Assembly: GCA_934277435.1 (NCBI GenBank)
Contig: CAKQUE010000009.1
Span: 1-56,048, forward strand
DNA from: an uncultured Alphaproteobacteria bacterium
GTDB taxonomy: Bacteria; Pseudomonadota; Alphaproteobacteria; RF32; CAG-239
DNA length: 56,048 bases
Reading direction: 5' to 3'
The position numbers and the translations under genes are program-made. How positions within the stretch are numbered: position 1 is the stretch's first letter; the number at the start of each line of letters is the position of its first letter. This document shows positions 41,893-50,681 of this stretch, piece after piece. The notes under the pieces were generated by a model. The model did no database searches, was not told where the DNA came from, and worked only from the letters and a program-made list of their open reading frames with translations.

Positions 41893-42599
41893 TTACGCAA
41901 TTTTCTCGCACAGAATTGTTGATTGGCGCTAAGGGAGTAGAAAAACTGAAAAACTCCAGAGTGGCTGTGTTTGGTCTGGGCGGTGTTGGAGGATATGTGG
42001 CAGAAGCCTTGGCCAGAGCCGGAATTGGAGCGCTTGATTTAGTGGATAATGATGAGGTCAGCTTGAGTAATCTAAATCGACAAATTCTGGCGCTGCATTC
42101 AACTATCGGAATGCTCAAAACTGAGGCGGCAAAGCAGCGCCTTTTAGATATTAATCCGGATTTGAAAATTGTTTGTCACAATTGTTTTTATTTGCCGGAA
42201 ACAGCCGATGGTTTTGATTTTAAGCAATATGATTATGTGGCTGATGCTATTGATACCGTCGCCGGAAAAATAGCTTTGGTGCAGCGTGCGGCGGAGGCTG
42301 AAACGCCGATTATTTGCGCTATGGGAGCTGGTAATAAATTGGATGCCGGCAGCTTTAAGGTTGCGGATATCAGTAAAACCGCGGTTTGTCCGCTGGCAAA
42401 AGTAATGCGTAGGGAGCTGCGCAAACGCGGCATATCTCATTTTAAGGTGGTGTATTCGGAAGAACCGGCTTTAACACCGCAAGGAACTGCAGAAGACAGT
42501 AATAAGCGTCAAACTCCGGGGAGCATGGCGTATGTGCCGGCGGTGGCTGGATTGCTGATGGCTGGAGAAATTATCCGCGATTTGCTGGACGTGGATTAA
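41889..42599 (+). CDS. tcdA: tRNA threonylcarbamoyladenosine dehydratase (TcdA/CsdL)
   Basis: 236 residues. ThiF/E1-like nucleotide binding with VFGLGGVGGYVAEALARAG, LVDNDEVSLSNLNRQ and YVADAIDTVAGKIALV; SKTAVCPLAKVMRRELRKRG is typical of TcdA. It cyclises t6A37 in ANN-decoding tRNAs to ct6A. The ATG overlaps the preceding stop (ATGA). A tRNA-Thr, one such substrate, is encoded nearby, probably by chance. Confidence 0.92.
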   Translation: MITQFSRTELLIGAKGVEKLKNSRVAVFGLGGVGGYVAEALARAGIGALDLVDNDEVSLSNLNRQILALHSTIGMLKTEAAKQRLLDINPDLKIVCHNCFYLPETADGFDFKQYDYVADAIDTVAGKIALVQRAAEAETPIICAMGAGNKLDAGSFKVADISKTAVCPLAKVMRRELRKRGISHFKVVYSEEPALTPQGTAEDSNKRQTPGSMAYVPAVAGLLMAGEIIRDLLDVD

Positions 42600-42744
42600 A
42601 AAAAGAAGCGGCCGGTTTATAAAGGAGACGTATTAGTTGTTATAGGTTGTTCTGCGGCGGTGTAAATGTATGCTCAGCATAACAGAATATTGCTTTTTTG
42701 CCTAGACGATAAATAGTTTTAGGAGTGGTATTTTGAAAAATTAA

Positions 42745-42772
42745 AAAGGGCTATGATTTCTCATAACCCTTT
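42745..42772 (-). terminator. Terminator of tRNA-Thr
   Basis: AAAGGGCTATGA (42745-42756) pairs with TCATAACCCTTT (42761-42772); on the minus strand TTAATTTTTC follows. Confidence 0.75.
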
Positions 42773-42781
42773 GCTTTTTAA

Positions 42782-42857
42782 TGGTGCCGACAGAGAGACT
42801 TGAACTCCCGACCCACTGATTACAAATCAGTAGCTCTACCAACTGAGCTATGTCGGC
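42782..42857 (-). tRNA. tRNA-Thr (anticodon TGT)
   Basis: On the minus strand the acceptor stem is GCCGACA/TGTCGGC. The D-arm has AGCTCAGTTGGTAGAGC, the anticodon arm CTGAT-TTTGTAA-ATCAG reads TGT, and the T-arm has GTTCAAG. The CCA end is encoded. It reads ACA and other Thr codons by wobble. Confidence 0.97.
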
Positions 42858-43012
42858 GTCACAACTGAGATGTCTTATACACTAGTGTTTTTGCGTTGTC
42901 AATAACTTTTTTTTACAGATATTAAATTTTTTTGTTACAGTTTTGCAATTTGGTAAATTTTTGCTTGCTTTGTGATTGGATTGTTGCTTAAATTGAAAAA
43001 AAGGAAAAATAT

Positions 43013-43384
43013 ATGCGTGTTTTGTTATCTATAAAGCCAGAGTTTGCCGAAAAAATTTTGAATGGAAGCAAGCGTTATGAATTTAGAAAACAAGGATTTT
43101 CTAAATCTGTAGATACGGTGATTTTATACGCCACTAAGCCGGTTGGAAAAATTGTTGGCGAATTTAAATTGAAGAAAGTTTATGAGGGAATGCCAGAACA
43201 AATTTGGCGTCAAACATCTGAATTTGCCGGTATAAATAAAGAATTTTTTGATGCTTATTATCATAACCACAGCAAGGCTTATGCTTTGGAAGCTGAAAAA
43301 GCTGTGCGTTATGCCGAACCACTAGAACCAAACAAGTTTATGTCTGATTTTATTGCTCCGCAGTCATGCAGATATATTCCTTAA
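43013..43384 (+). CDS. ASCH-domain protein
   Basis: 123 residues. MRVLLSIKPEFAEKILNGSKRYEFRK matches the ASCH opening (substrate pocket with Lys and Glu-Arg), followed by VILYATKPVGKIVGEF and a final aromatic SCRYIP. ASCH proteins bind RNA or modified nucleosides, and some are N4-acetylcytidine amidohydrolases; this one's role is unknown. GGAAAAATAT precedes the ATG. Confidence 0.82.
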   Translation: MRVLLSIKPEFAEKILNGSKRYEFRKQGFSKSVDTVILYATKPVGKIVGEFKLKKVYEGMPEQIWRQTSEFAGINKEFFDAYYHNHSKAYALEAEKAVRYAEPLEPNKFMSDFIAPQSCRYIP

Positions 43385-43441
43385 ATTTGGTTGACAGCAT
43401 GGTTTAAGTTCTGTAAAATTAGGTAGACTGAAAGAAATACA

Positions 43442-43795
43442 ATGGAAAAAACACCGCATTTACATCATCATAATCATGAACAAAATATGCAAAATGTGCC
43501 AGATGACAAGGCTTTTGCACGAACGGCAGAAACTTTTCAGCTGATTTCTGATGCGACAAGATTGAAAATTTTGTGGTTGCTCTGCCATAATGAAATTTGC
43601 GTTAATAATATTGCCGTTTTGGTGAATATGAGTTCTCCGGCAGTTAGCCATCATTTGCGTTTGCTTAAACAAGCCGGATTGCTGATTAGCCGCCGCGAAG
43701 GAAAAGAAATGTATTATAAATTGGCTGAAACAGCCGAAGCCGCATTGTTGCATCGAGCTTTAGATGATATTTTAGATATCAAATGTCCTTTATAA
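43442..43795 (+). CDS. ArsR/SmtB-family metal-responsive repressor
   Basis: 117 residues. The N-terminus is His-rich (HLHHHNHEQ). The winged helix has DATRLKILWLLCHNEICVNNIAVLV and the recognition helix SSPAVSHHLRLLKQAG, then the wing SRREGKEMYYKL. Helix 5 carries LLHRALDD and the tail has KCPL, possible zinc ligands. It is likely to repress the metal-efflux genes that follow and to release DNA on Zn, Cd or Pb binding (inference from neighbours and family). Confidence 0.88.
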   Translation: MEKTPHLHHHNHEQNMQNVPDDKAFARTAETFQLISDATRLKILWLLCHNEICVNNIAVLVNMSSPAVSHHLRLLKQAGLLISRREGKEMYYKLAETAEAALLHRALDDILDIKCPL

Positions 43796-43856
43796 GCTTT
43801 TTATTTGCTATTGTTCGTTTTTATTTTACATTGCCTTTGTTCTTAAAAATAATCAC

Positions 43857-43913
43857 TTGACATAGCTGGTTATTTAGTATACAATTAAACACATATTTAA
43901 TCGTTTAATTAAG
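43857..43913 (+). promoter_or_regulatory. Promoter and candidate operator of the metal-efflux genes
   Basis: TTGACA (43857-43862), 17 bp, TACAAT (43880-43885). Just after, ATTAAA (43884-43889) and TTTAAT (43896-43901), then TTTAATTAA, give AT-rich inverted repeats fit for the ArsR protein. Confidence 0.65.
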
Positions 43914-43925
43914 GCGAAGGAAAAA

Positions 43926-44141
43926 ATGAAAAAAGTATTTGAATTAGAAGATTTGGATTGCGCAGTTTGCGCGGCCAAAATAGAAGCCGCAGTTAAAGAG
44001 CTGGAAGGCGTGGATAACGTCAGTGTAAATTTTATGACGCAAAAGATGACGATTGAAACCAATCAGAATATTGATGAGGTTATGAAAAAAGTGGCTAAAT
44101 TGGTAGAAAAAATTGAGCCGGATTGTACTATTATTTTGTAG
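43926..44141 (+). CDS. Heavy-metal-associated (HMA) domain protein
   Basis: 71 residues, a single HMA fold. FELEDLDCAVCAAKIEAAV holds the DCxxC metal site typical of Zn/Cd/Pb ATPase N-termini, followed by VDNVSVNFMTQKMTIE. It probably hands metal to the ATPase encoded 14 bp downstream, which lacks this domain. Confidence 0.9.
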   Translation: MKKVFELEDLDCAVCAAKIEAAVKELEGVDNVSVNFMTQKMTIETNQNIDEVMKKVAKLVEKIEPDCTIIL

Positions 44142-44155
44142 CAGACGAGGTGATA

Positions 44156-46003
44156 ATGACTAAAAAATTACGTAAGATGTTATATAAAATTTTAGGGGCG
44201 GCTGCGTTTTTTGCGGCGGCTTTTTTACCTATTTCGCAATTTGCTAAGCTAGTCTGTTTTGCTGTGTCTTATTTTATTGTTGGGTTGCCGATTGTGAAAA
44301 AAGCTGCGAATAATATTAAAAACGGTGAAGTTTTTGATGAGAATTTTTTAATGACTATCGCTACTTTAGGAGCTGTCGCTTTGGGAGAATATCCGGAAGC
44401 GGTGGCGGTTATGCTGTTTTTTCAGGTTGGCGAATTTTTTCAGAGCTATGCGGTTAATCGTTCGCGTAAGTCCATTGCAGCGCTGATGGACATTCGTCCA
44501 GATTTTGCAAGGGTGCAGAAAAACGGTGAATTGACAGACGTTAGTCCGGAAAGAGTGGAAAAGGGGGAAATTATTGAAATTCGTTCCGGTGAAAAAGTAC
44601 CGTTGGATGGTGTTGTGGTTGACGGAGTTTCTAGTTTAGACACATCTTCTTTAACCGGAGAAGCTTTGCCGAAAGAAGTCAAAAAAGGCGATAGTATTTT
44701 GAGCGGCACTATTAATTTGGACGGGGTTTTAAAGGTAAAAACCACAAGCGTTTATGCTGAATCAACAGTGGCAAAAATTTTGGACTTGGTAGAAAACGCC
44801 TCTTCTAAAAAAGCCGAGGTGGAAAATTTTATTACTAAATTTGCACGTTGGTATACGCCTTCCGTGGTTGTTATTGCTGTCTTTTTGGCCTGTGTGCCGC
44901 CGTGTTTTTTAGGGCAGTCGTGGCAAGTTTGGGTGTATCGAGCGATTACATTTTTGGTGATTTCTTGCCCGTGTGCGTTGGTTATTTCTATTCCGCTTAG
45001 TTTTTTTGGCGGAATAGGTGCGGCTTCTAAATGCGGAGTTTTAATAAAAGGCAGTAATTATTTGGAGGCTTTGGCGCAAACTGAAACCGTGGTGTTTGAC
45101 AAGACCGGAACTTTGACCAAAGGTGTGTTTGCTGTGACGGAAATTGTGCCGGAAAATAGCATTTCGGCGTCAGAGTTGTTGGAAATTGCTGCTTATCTAG
45201 AGGCATATTCGTCACACCCAATAGCAATTTCCATCAAAAAAGCATATGGTAAAGAACCAAATTTAAAACGTGTTTCAAAAGTTAAGGATTTTTTGGGCAA
45301 AGGAATTTGCGGCAATCTGGATAATGACGAGGTTGTTTTAGGCAATGCGCAAATGCTGAAGGATAGAGGAGTGAATGTACCAAAGGTGCGGGCTGACGGT
45401 ACTGTTGTGTATGTTTTAAAAAACGGTGTGTACCAGGGATATTTGCGGATAGAAGATGAAATAAAACAAGATGCCGTTTTGGCAATTAATCAGCTGAAAA
45501 ATTTAGGAATATCGCAAACGGTAATGTTGACCGGCGATAGAAAAAATACGGCTAAAAATGTGGCGCAAAAACTAAAACTAGATAATTTTTATGCCGAACT
45601 TTTGCCGGCAGATAAAGTGCATAAATTTGAAAAAATGCTGGCGTCTAAAACACAAAAAGGCAAAGTGCTGTTTGTGGGTGATGGTATTAATGACGCGCCG
45701 GTTTTAGCGCGGTCTGATATTGGAATCGCCATGGGCGGAGTTGGTTCTGATGCGGCTATTGAAGCGGCTGATGTGGTGATTATGACTGATGAACCGTCAA
45801 AAATTGCCAAAGCTATCGAAATTTCGCAAAAAACATTGCGTTTAGTGCATGAAAACGTGGTGTTTATTTTAGCGGTTAAATTTGCGGTATTAGGCTTGGG
45901 CGCGGCGGGATACGCCTCTATTTGGGCGGCGGTGTTTGCAGATGTCGGCGTATCGGTGATTTCTATTTTGAATGCCATGCGGGCTTTACGTTTTTACAAA
46001 TAG
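44156..46003 (+). CDS. Zn/Cd/Pb-type P1B ATPase (CadA/ZntA family), no N-terminal HMA domain
   Basis: 615 residues from ATG 44156 after GAGGTGATA. About eight spans. The ion site CPC is in VISCPCALVISIP; the actuator motif is SSLTGEALPKE; phosphorylation is at DKTGTLTKG; the N domain has SSHPIAISI; hinge GDGINDAPVLARSDIG. It pumps divalent soft metal out of the cytosol at the cost of ATP. The usual N-terminal HMA domain is encoded separately just upstream. Confidence 0.93.
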   Translation: MTKKLRKMLYKILGAAAFFAAAFLPISQFAKLVCFAVSYFIVGLPIVKKAANNIKNGEVFDENFLMTIATLGAVALGEYPEAVAVMLFFQVGEFFQSYAVNRSRKSIAALMDIRPDFARVQKNGELTDVSPERVEKGEIIEIRSGEKVPLDGVVVDGVSSLDTSSLTGEALPKEVKKGDSILSGTINLDGVLKVKTTSVYAESTVAKILDLVENASSKKAEVENFITKFARWYTPSVVVIAVFLACVPPCFLGQSWQVWVYRAITFLVISCPCALVISIPLSFFGGIGAASKCGVLIKGSNYLEALAQTETVVFDKTGTLTKGVFAVTEIVPENSISASELLEIAAYLEAYSSHPIAISIKKAYGKEPNLKRVSKVKDFLGKGICGNLDNDEVVLGNAQMLKDRGVNVPKVRADGTVVYVLKNGVYQGYLRIEDEIKQDAVLAINQLKNLGISQTVMLTGDRKNTAKNVAQKLKLDNFYAELLPADKVHKFEKMLASKTQKGKVLFVGDGINDAPVLARSDIGIAMGGVGSDAAIEAADVVIMTDEPSKIAKAIEISQKTLRLVHENVVFILAVKFAVLGLGAAGYASIWAAVFADVGVSVISILNAMRALRFYK

Positions 46004-46057
46004 TGATAATTTTATAAAATATCTTGTTTTTAATGAATCAGCTGCTATTCTGAAAAT

Positions 46058-47050
46058 ATGAAAAAGTTAGATAGAAATGAGATTGTACGCCGTCTGAAAG
46101 ATGACGAAGGGCAGGCGGAACTTTTAGCCGAGGCAGATAGAACCCGTCATGATTATGTGGGTGATGAAGTGCATTTGCGCGGACTTATCGAATTTTCTAA
46201 TATTTGCCGAAATAATTGCCTTTATTGCGGTATTAGGCGGGATAATGCTCACCTTTGCCGTTATCGAATGACGGAAGAAGAGCTAATAGAAACTGCAAAA
46301 CGCGGCGCGGCGTTGGGATTTAAGACTATTGTTTTGCAATCTGGAGAGGATTTGCACTATACCCCTGAAAGAATGTGCCGTATTGTGGAAGCTATTAAAA
46401 AATTTGATGTGGCAGTGACGCTTAGCGTGGGTGAGCGAACCTATCAAGAATATAAAGCTTTTAAAGAAGCCGGTGCTGACCGTTATTTGATGCGGATAGA
46501 AACAACGGATAAAGATTTGTATCATAAACTAGATCCGAATATGAGCTGGCAAAAACGCTATGAATGTTTGCTGATGCTGAAAGAACTTGGTTATGAACTA
46601 GGTTCTGGCAGTATGGTTGGACTTCCGGAACAAAGCATAGAATCCATTGCCGATGATTTGCTGTTTTTGAAAGAACTTGAAGTGGATATGGCTGGAATTG
46701 GACCGTTTATTCCGCACCAACACACGCCGCTTAAAAATGCCGCCGGCGGCACCTTGGATTTGGCTTTGCGGACAATGGCTATAATGAGGTTGCTGCTTCC
46801 AGATATTAATATTCCGGCCACGACGGCAATGGAGAGTCTGCATCCACAGGGGCGGATAAAAGCTCTTAAAAGCGGGGCTAATGTGGTTATGCCCAATATT
46901 ACGGAAGGAGAATATCGCAAGCTTTATGAACTCTATCCGGGGAAAATTTGTGTAAATGATACGCCGGCGCATTGCCGCAGCTGTATTGGTCTAAAAATTA
47001 TGAGTATTGGACGTACGATAGGTCAGGGTTATGGTGAGCACAAAAAATAA
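46058..47050 (+). CDS. hydE: [FeFe] hydrogenase maturase HydE
   Basis: 330 residues. Radical SAM cluster motif CRNNCLYC (CxxxCxxC) preceded by LRGLIEFSNI; QSGEDLHYTPERM, YLMRIETTDKDLYHKLDP and PNITEGEYRKLYELYPGK match HydE and its SAM/peptidyl substrate barrel. HydE helps build the dithiolate-bridged di-iron part of the H-cluster together with HydF and HydG, which are not in this window. It implies fermentative hydrogen metabolism. No clear Shine-Dalgarno. Confidence 0.9.
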   Translation: MKKLDRNEIVRRLKDDEGQAELLAEADRTRHDYVGDEVHLRGLIEFSNICRNNCLYCGIRRDNAHLCRYRMTEEELIETAKRGAALGFKTIVLQSGEDLHYTPERMCRIVEAIKKFDVAVTLSVGERTYQEYKAFKEAGADRYLMRIETTDKDLYHKLDPNMSWQKRYECLLMLKELGYELGSGSMVGLPEQSIESIADDLLFLKELEVDMAGIGPFIPHQHTPLKNAAGGTLDLALRTMAIMRLLLPDINIPATTAMESLHPQGRIKALKSGANVVMPNITEGEYRKLYELYPGKICVNDTPAHCRSCIGLKIMSIGRTIGQGYGEHKK

Positions 47051-47108
47051 ATAGCACTTTAAAATTATAAAATTTGATGTTATTACTTGCTTTAGTAAGG
47101 AGCTGAAA

Positions 47109-47999
47109 ATGAAAAAATATTGGGAATTTTTGCTGGCGTTTTTTGTAGTTATGCCATTGAGCGCACAGCCTCTTTTGGTTGCAGAAAATGCAGCAGCTGA
47201 TAGTGAAACATATGCTGAAAACCTTGATAAAGATGATGAAAATATAGAAATGCTGTCGGGAATAGAACCGAAAGATAAAGCGGCTGAAAACTTGGGCGGA
47301 AATCTTGAAAATGTTGAAAATCAGCAGCCGGAAAAGCAAAACGAAATAGAACCAGAACCTGAACCTGAACCAGAACCTGAACCAATGGAATATTTGCCTG
47401 ACCCAAGCAATTTTTCGGCTGATTTTATGGTTTCATTATATCAGTGTCAACCTAATAAAGAGCAGCAAAATTTGTCTGGTAGGGAAGAAGTTGTTATTGC
47501 CGGAAAAATTGATGGACGCTGCCGTTTGCTTTATGATGATTTTATGCTCTCGGTGCCGATGGAATTACTGGCGAATATTCATAGTATGACAGATATCAGA
47601 CATTTGTTGCAAAATCAGGATATTATGAGTTATCAGCCTAAATATGAGTATTCTGGTTTGCTGCAAGAGCTGAATGTTTGCAGTAGATATGCCGAAGGGC
47701 ATAATGCTTATTTGCACCGCCGTACGCTTAATGAGGTGATAATAACCAAAGGGCTGACTTCTAAAGTTGAAAATGGCGGATGCACAATCAGATTGCTGAA
47801 TCAGCTGAATATAGGCGAGAAATTTGCCGATTATAGCGTTATATGCAAAATTCCGGCCAGTGATATGGAAATTATCTTGGACGCTTATACTGATTTGTTA
47901 ACAGAACAAAATCCAGAAAATTCTGAATTACAAAAAGCCGATGATGAAATAATGTTCCGTTTGCAGCAAATTGGTTATTGCAAAAAGCCGAAGTTGTAA
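47109..47999 (+). CDS. Secreted protein with Glu-Pro repeat, unknown function
   Basis: 296 residues. A signal peptide (KKYWEFLLAFFVVMPLSAQ) precedes an acidic Ala/Glu/Asn-rich stretch, a run of six or more EP dipeptides (about 80-93, encoded by GAACCT/GAACCA repeats), and a globular part from about 100 with several Cys (YQCQPN, GRCRLL, VCSRY, GCTIRL, VICKI, GYCKK). Probably periplasmic with the EP run as a spacer. AAGGAG before the ATG. Family not recognised. Confidence 0.75.
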   Translation: MKKYWEFLLAFFVVMPLSAQPLLVAENAAADSETYAENLDKDDENIEMLSGIEPKDKAAENLGGNLENVENQQPEKQNEIEPEPEPEPEPEPMEYLPDPSNFSADFMVSLYQCQPNKEQQNLSGREEVVIAGKIDGRCRLLYDDFMLSVPMELLANIHSMTDIRHLLQNQDIMSYQPKYEYSGLLQELNVCSRYAEGHNAYLHRRTLNEVIITKGLTSKVENGGCTIRLLNQLNIGEKFADYSVICKIPASDMEIILDAYTDLLTEQNPENSELQKADDEIMFRLQQIGYCKKPKL

Positions 48000-48063
48000 A
48001 TGAAGCTTCCGAGGCGGGTTTTGTGTATGCTTGCAATTGCATTTATTGCCTGTAAAATGTACG

Positions 48064-48100
48064 AAAAAAGACTCTGTATAAAAATACAGAGTCTTTTTTT
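48064..48100. terminator. Bidirectional terminator
   Basis: GACTCTGTAT (48070-48079) and ATACAGAGTC (48084-48093) with A-tract before and T-tract after; it serves two convergent genes. Confidence 0.9.
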
Positions 48101-48105
48101 GGTGT

Positions 48106-49014
48106 TTAGGCAATACCCAAGCGGGTGCCGCGGCTGTCTATGGTCAGCTGCTGCTTGCGGTTCTGACGCGGAGGAGCCACATAAGAAGTGTGAACCCAGC
48201 CGCTGTTCGGGTCATTCAAGTTGTTGTGGAACTCCAAAATAACCTGGTCAAACTGCAAGTTTGCCGCAACCCATTTAGCCAAATTGCGGTTGCTCATACC
48301 GTCAATCTCATAGTCTGCCGCCTCGCATTTCACATGCTGTGAAGATTTAGCTCCTTTAATTGCAGTATTCAATGCAAGCGAGCGATAACCAGAGTTGACG
48401 CGGACCGGTTTGCCAAAATGGTCGCGTACCGGCTGCAAAATGTGTTCGCAAACTTGGCGCAAGCGTTCGATTCCGGCCTCGTCAGGCAAGTTATAGATTT
48501 TGCGAGCCACAGCAGTGTTGGAGTGCGTCAGTTCATACAAACTAAAGTTTTTAGACAACATCAGCTGTTTACGTGCCGCAAAAGTTTGCAAGTTAAGTCT
48601 GCGGTTTTCTCCGTAAGGATTATAAGCCACATGAACCCAGCCGTTTTGCGTGTTGTCGTTGTTAGGAAACTCCAGCTGCAAAATATCAAACTTTAGGTTT
48701 TTGGCAATATAATCGCAGACATCTGCCAAATGGACTCCCGAAACTCTAAAGTCGACAGCCTCGCACATGGTGTGGCGCGAATTAGGCGCTCCATTAAGCA
48801 GCGCATTGACTTCGGCCGAGCGATAGCCTGAACGAATCTTTACCGGTTTGCCAAAATGGTCGCGGACAGGCTGCAGAATATCCGTGCAAAGACGCTTTAA
48901 TTTGCCCAAATCCTTTTCGTCTGGGGTATTTGCAAGGTTATGAGCCTGCGCGGTACCAGAAGAAATAAGTTCTGACAAACTAAAGTTCTTGGAAAGCTTA
49001 AACATAGTGTTCAT
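48106..49014 (-). CDS. Tandem peptidase M15 (M15_3) protein
   Basis: 302 residues, two copies of a ~145-residue module. Each opens LSKNFSL-x-EL, continues ILQPVRDHFGKPV and SGYRS, and keeps zinc ligands: SRHTMCEAVD and GWVHVAY in copy 1, SQHVKCEAAD and GWVHTSY in copy 2. M15_3 enzymes are DD-carboxypeptidase or endolysin-type peptidoglycan peptidases. No signal peptide is evident, which fits a cytosolic or lysin-like release, or a structural role. No ribosome site is clear. Confidence 0.88.
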   Translation of the reverse strand: MNTMFKLSKNFSLSELISSGTAQAHNLANTPDEKDLGKLKRLCTDILQPVRDHFGKPVKIRSGYRSAEVNALLNGAPNSRHTMCEAVDFRVSGVHLADVCDYIAKNLKFDILQLEFPNNDNTQNGWVHVAYNPYGENRRLNLQTFAARKQLMLSKNFSLYELTHSNTAVARKIYNLPDEAGIERLRQVCEHILQPVRDHFGKPVRVNSGYRSLALNTAIKGAKSSQHVKCEAADYEIDGMSNRNLAKWVAANLQFDQVILEFHNNLNDPNSGWVHTSYVAPPRQNRKQQLTIDSRGTRLGIA

Positions 49015-49179
49015 AATGATACATTAATTAAGTTAGACATAAAAATAATTGAATACTTTATATATACTACGCTTTTGCGTAATATGCAACGTTTTTTTGT
49101 CAAAATATAAAATAACTTGAAATTTTCATATGTTGTGCTAACGTGCGTTTGATTTTGTATTATTAAAAAATTATTAGTT

Positions 49180-49824
49180 ATGAAAAAGCTACCTTATTTT
49201 TGGCAAAGCAATCTGGTTGCGGATAAATTGCTTTCGAGCAAATTGACTTTTTTGCGCGGCGTTTATAAAGACAATCGTCTAGCCGGCGCAGAAATGTATG
49301 AGCAGCGTTTGGCAGTGTCGTCTGATGAAAAAGATGAAGAGCCGCAGTATGTAATGAAATTGAGTTTGAATCAAACTCCGGTACTGTTTTCCATGTCTGG
49401 CGGTCAGCGTTGGCTGTCTAAAAAAGATGAGTCTTATGAAGGATTGCAGCTGGAGTGCGAATTTGAAAACCGCGGACATTTAAAAGTCGTGAAACAGGTT
49501 CGTTTTGATGTAAGATTTTCTTACATTGAAAAAATTCAGGCTTATCACAATCTGCGAGAAACCGGAAAAACGTTTGCTTTTAAGTCATGTCATCGTTTGG
49601 AGATTGAACACTTCTTTAATCGGAAGTTGAAATCATTCCGCCCCGTGTTTATGCTGCCGGAAGGCGAACATTGTTTTTCTCATTTTGAGGGATTGTATCC
49701 ACGTTCTGCTGCCGGTGACAAACTTCGCCTTTTGGGTTGTAATGTTTATGAAAAAGGCCGCTTCTGCAACTTTGTGCTTGCCGAATGCTTGCCTGATGAA
49801 TTGGTTAATTATTTTAGCCGCTGA
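49180..49824 (+). CDS. Conserved-looking cytosolic protein, unknown function
   Basis: 214 residues without signal peptide or membrane span. Alternating strands with GGQRWLSKKDESYEGLQLECEF (in order), CHRLEIEHFFNRKLKSFRP and LLGCNVYEKGRFCNFVLAE. I recognise no family. No strong ribosome site (AATTATTAGTT before ATG). A strong terminator follows at 49831-49870. Confidence 0.7.
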   Translation: MKKLPYFWQSNLVADKLLSSKLTFLRGVYKDNRLAGAEMYEQRLAVSSDEKDEEPQYVMKLSLNQTPVLFSMSGGQRWLSKKDESYEGLQLECEFENRGHLKVVKQVRFDVRFSYIEKIQAYHNLRETGKTFAFKSCHRLEIEHFFNRKLKSFRPVFMLPEGEHCFSHFEGLYPRSAAGDKLRLLGCNVYEKGRFCNFVLAECLPDELVNYFSR

Positions 49825-49830
49825 TTGAGT

Positions 49831-49870
49831 AAACGGGAGAAATGTTTTTATAATATTTCTTCCGTTTTTT
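49831..49870 (+). terminator. Terminator
   Basis: AAACGGGAGAAAT (49831-49843) pairs with ATTTCTTCCGTTT (49855-49867), followed by TTTT. Confidence 0.85.
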
Positions 49871-49932
49871 TGTTTTGCGGGGGATTTTTATCTTTTTGCT
49901 TGAAAAGCTAAAGCAAAATGTTTATAATCATA

Positions 49933-49966
49933 AATGTAACAAGGCTTTTATGGGCATTGTTACATT
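49933..49966. promoter_or_regulatory. Inverted repeat before the leader ORF
   Basis: AATGTAACAA (49933-49942) and TTGTTACATT (49957-49966), a perfect 10-bp inverted repeat with a 14-nt loop, 16 bp before the ribosome site of the leader ORF. Operator or 5' leader hairpin. Confidence 0.55.
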
Positions 49967-49989
49967 GGATTAACAACGATGGAGTTTTT

Positions 49990-50118
49990 ATGTTAAATCG
50001 TGCGTCGGCCGCTGCCTTATGCGGTTCTAATGATGGAGACCATCACAGGTTCATCTTTTTATTTGAAACAACTTTCTTATCTTATACCGAGGGAAATGCC
50101 ATTCTGAAAGGAGTGTAA
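49990..50118 (+). CDS. Short upstream ORF coupled to the GNAT gene
   Basis: 42 codons from ATG 49990, five bases after GGAG. The peptide opens MLNRASAAALCGSNDGDHH and ends NAILKGV. Its stop lies two bases before the GNAT ATG, and its last codons carry the GNAT ribosome site AAAGGAG. A hairpin TGATGG-AGA-CCATCA lies at about 50032-50046. It fits a leader peptide or a tiny coupled gene; no homologue recognised. Confidence 0.45.
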   Translation: MLNRASAAALCGSNDGDHHRFIFLFETTFLSYTEGNAILKGV

Positions 50119-50120
50119 CT

Positions 50121-50645
50121 ATGCTCAGTTTCAGAAATACTTTGCGAGAAAATGACCCAGAGGTTATTGCTCAAATTGCTTCTTCAACAGGTTTTTTTGA
50201 TGATAAAGATGTTAAGCTAAACGCTGATATCGCCCGCCATTTGCTGCGCAACAAAGATTGCGAGCATCGTTTTTTGTTTGCCGAATATAATGGCAAAACG
50301 GTGGCTTATGCTTGTTTTGAGGAATTACCGGACGCTAAAGCCGGAACTTATGAGCTATATTGGCTTTCTACTTTGAATGAATATCGCGGATTGGGTATCG
50401 GCCGTCAATTGGTTGACTATTTGATTACTCATTTAAAAAGCTTGGGTGCCGAGCGTCTGTATGTTAAAACTGACAGTACGGCGCAATATGAGCCAACCCG
50501 ACGTTTTTATGAAAAATGTGGTTTCAGACTTGGAGCCGTTTTGCCGGAATATTATGACACCGGTGACGATTGCTGCATTTATTGTTTGAATATGAAGACC
50601 GACGAGCTCGGACTTTCAGAACGCCAATATGCGGCGGCGGAATAA
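50121..50645 (+). CDS. GNAT-family N-acetyltransferase
   Basis: 174 residues. The core YWLSTLNEYRGLGIGRQLVDYLITHL has the RGxGxG-type acetyl-CoA loop; YEPTRRFYEKCGFRLGAVLPEYYDTGDDCCIYCL completes beta6-7 with the usual FYEKCGF. Substrate unknown. AAAGGAG lies inside the upstream short ORF. Confidence 0.87.
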   Translation: MLSFRNTLRENDPEVIAQIASSTGFFDDKDVKLNADIARHLLRNKDCEHRFLFAEYNGKTVAYACFEELPDAKAGTYELYWLSTLNEYRGLGIGRQLVDYLITHLKSLGAERLYVKTDSTAQYEPTRRFYEKCGFRLGAVLPEYYDTGDDCCIYCLNMKTDELGLSERQYAAAE

Positions 50646-50652
50646 AATGAAT

Positions 50653-50678
50653 AAAGGGGGCTGAGCGCTCCCTTTTTT
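50653..50678 (+). terminator. Terminator of the GNAT gene
   Basis: AAAGGGG (50653-50659) pairs with TCCCTTT (50669-50675) around GCTGAGCGC, then TTT. Confidence 0.65.
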
Positions 50679-50681
50679 ATC

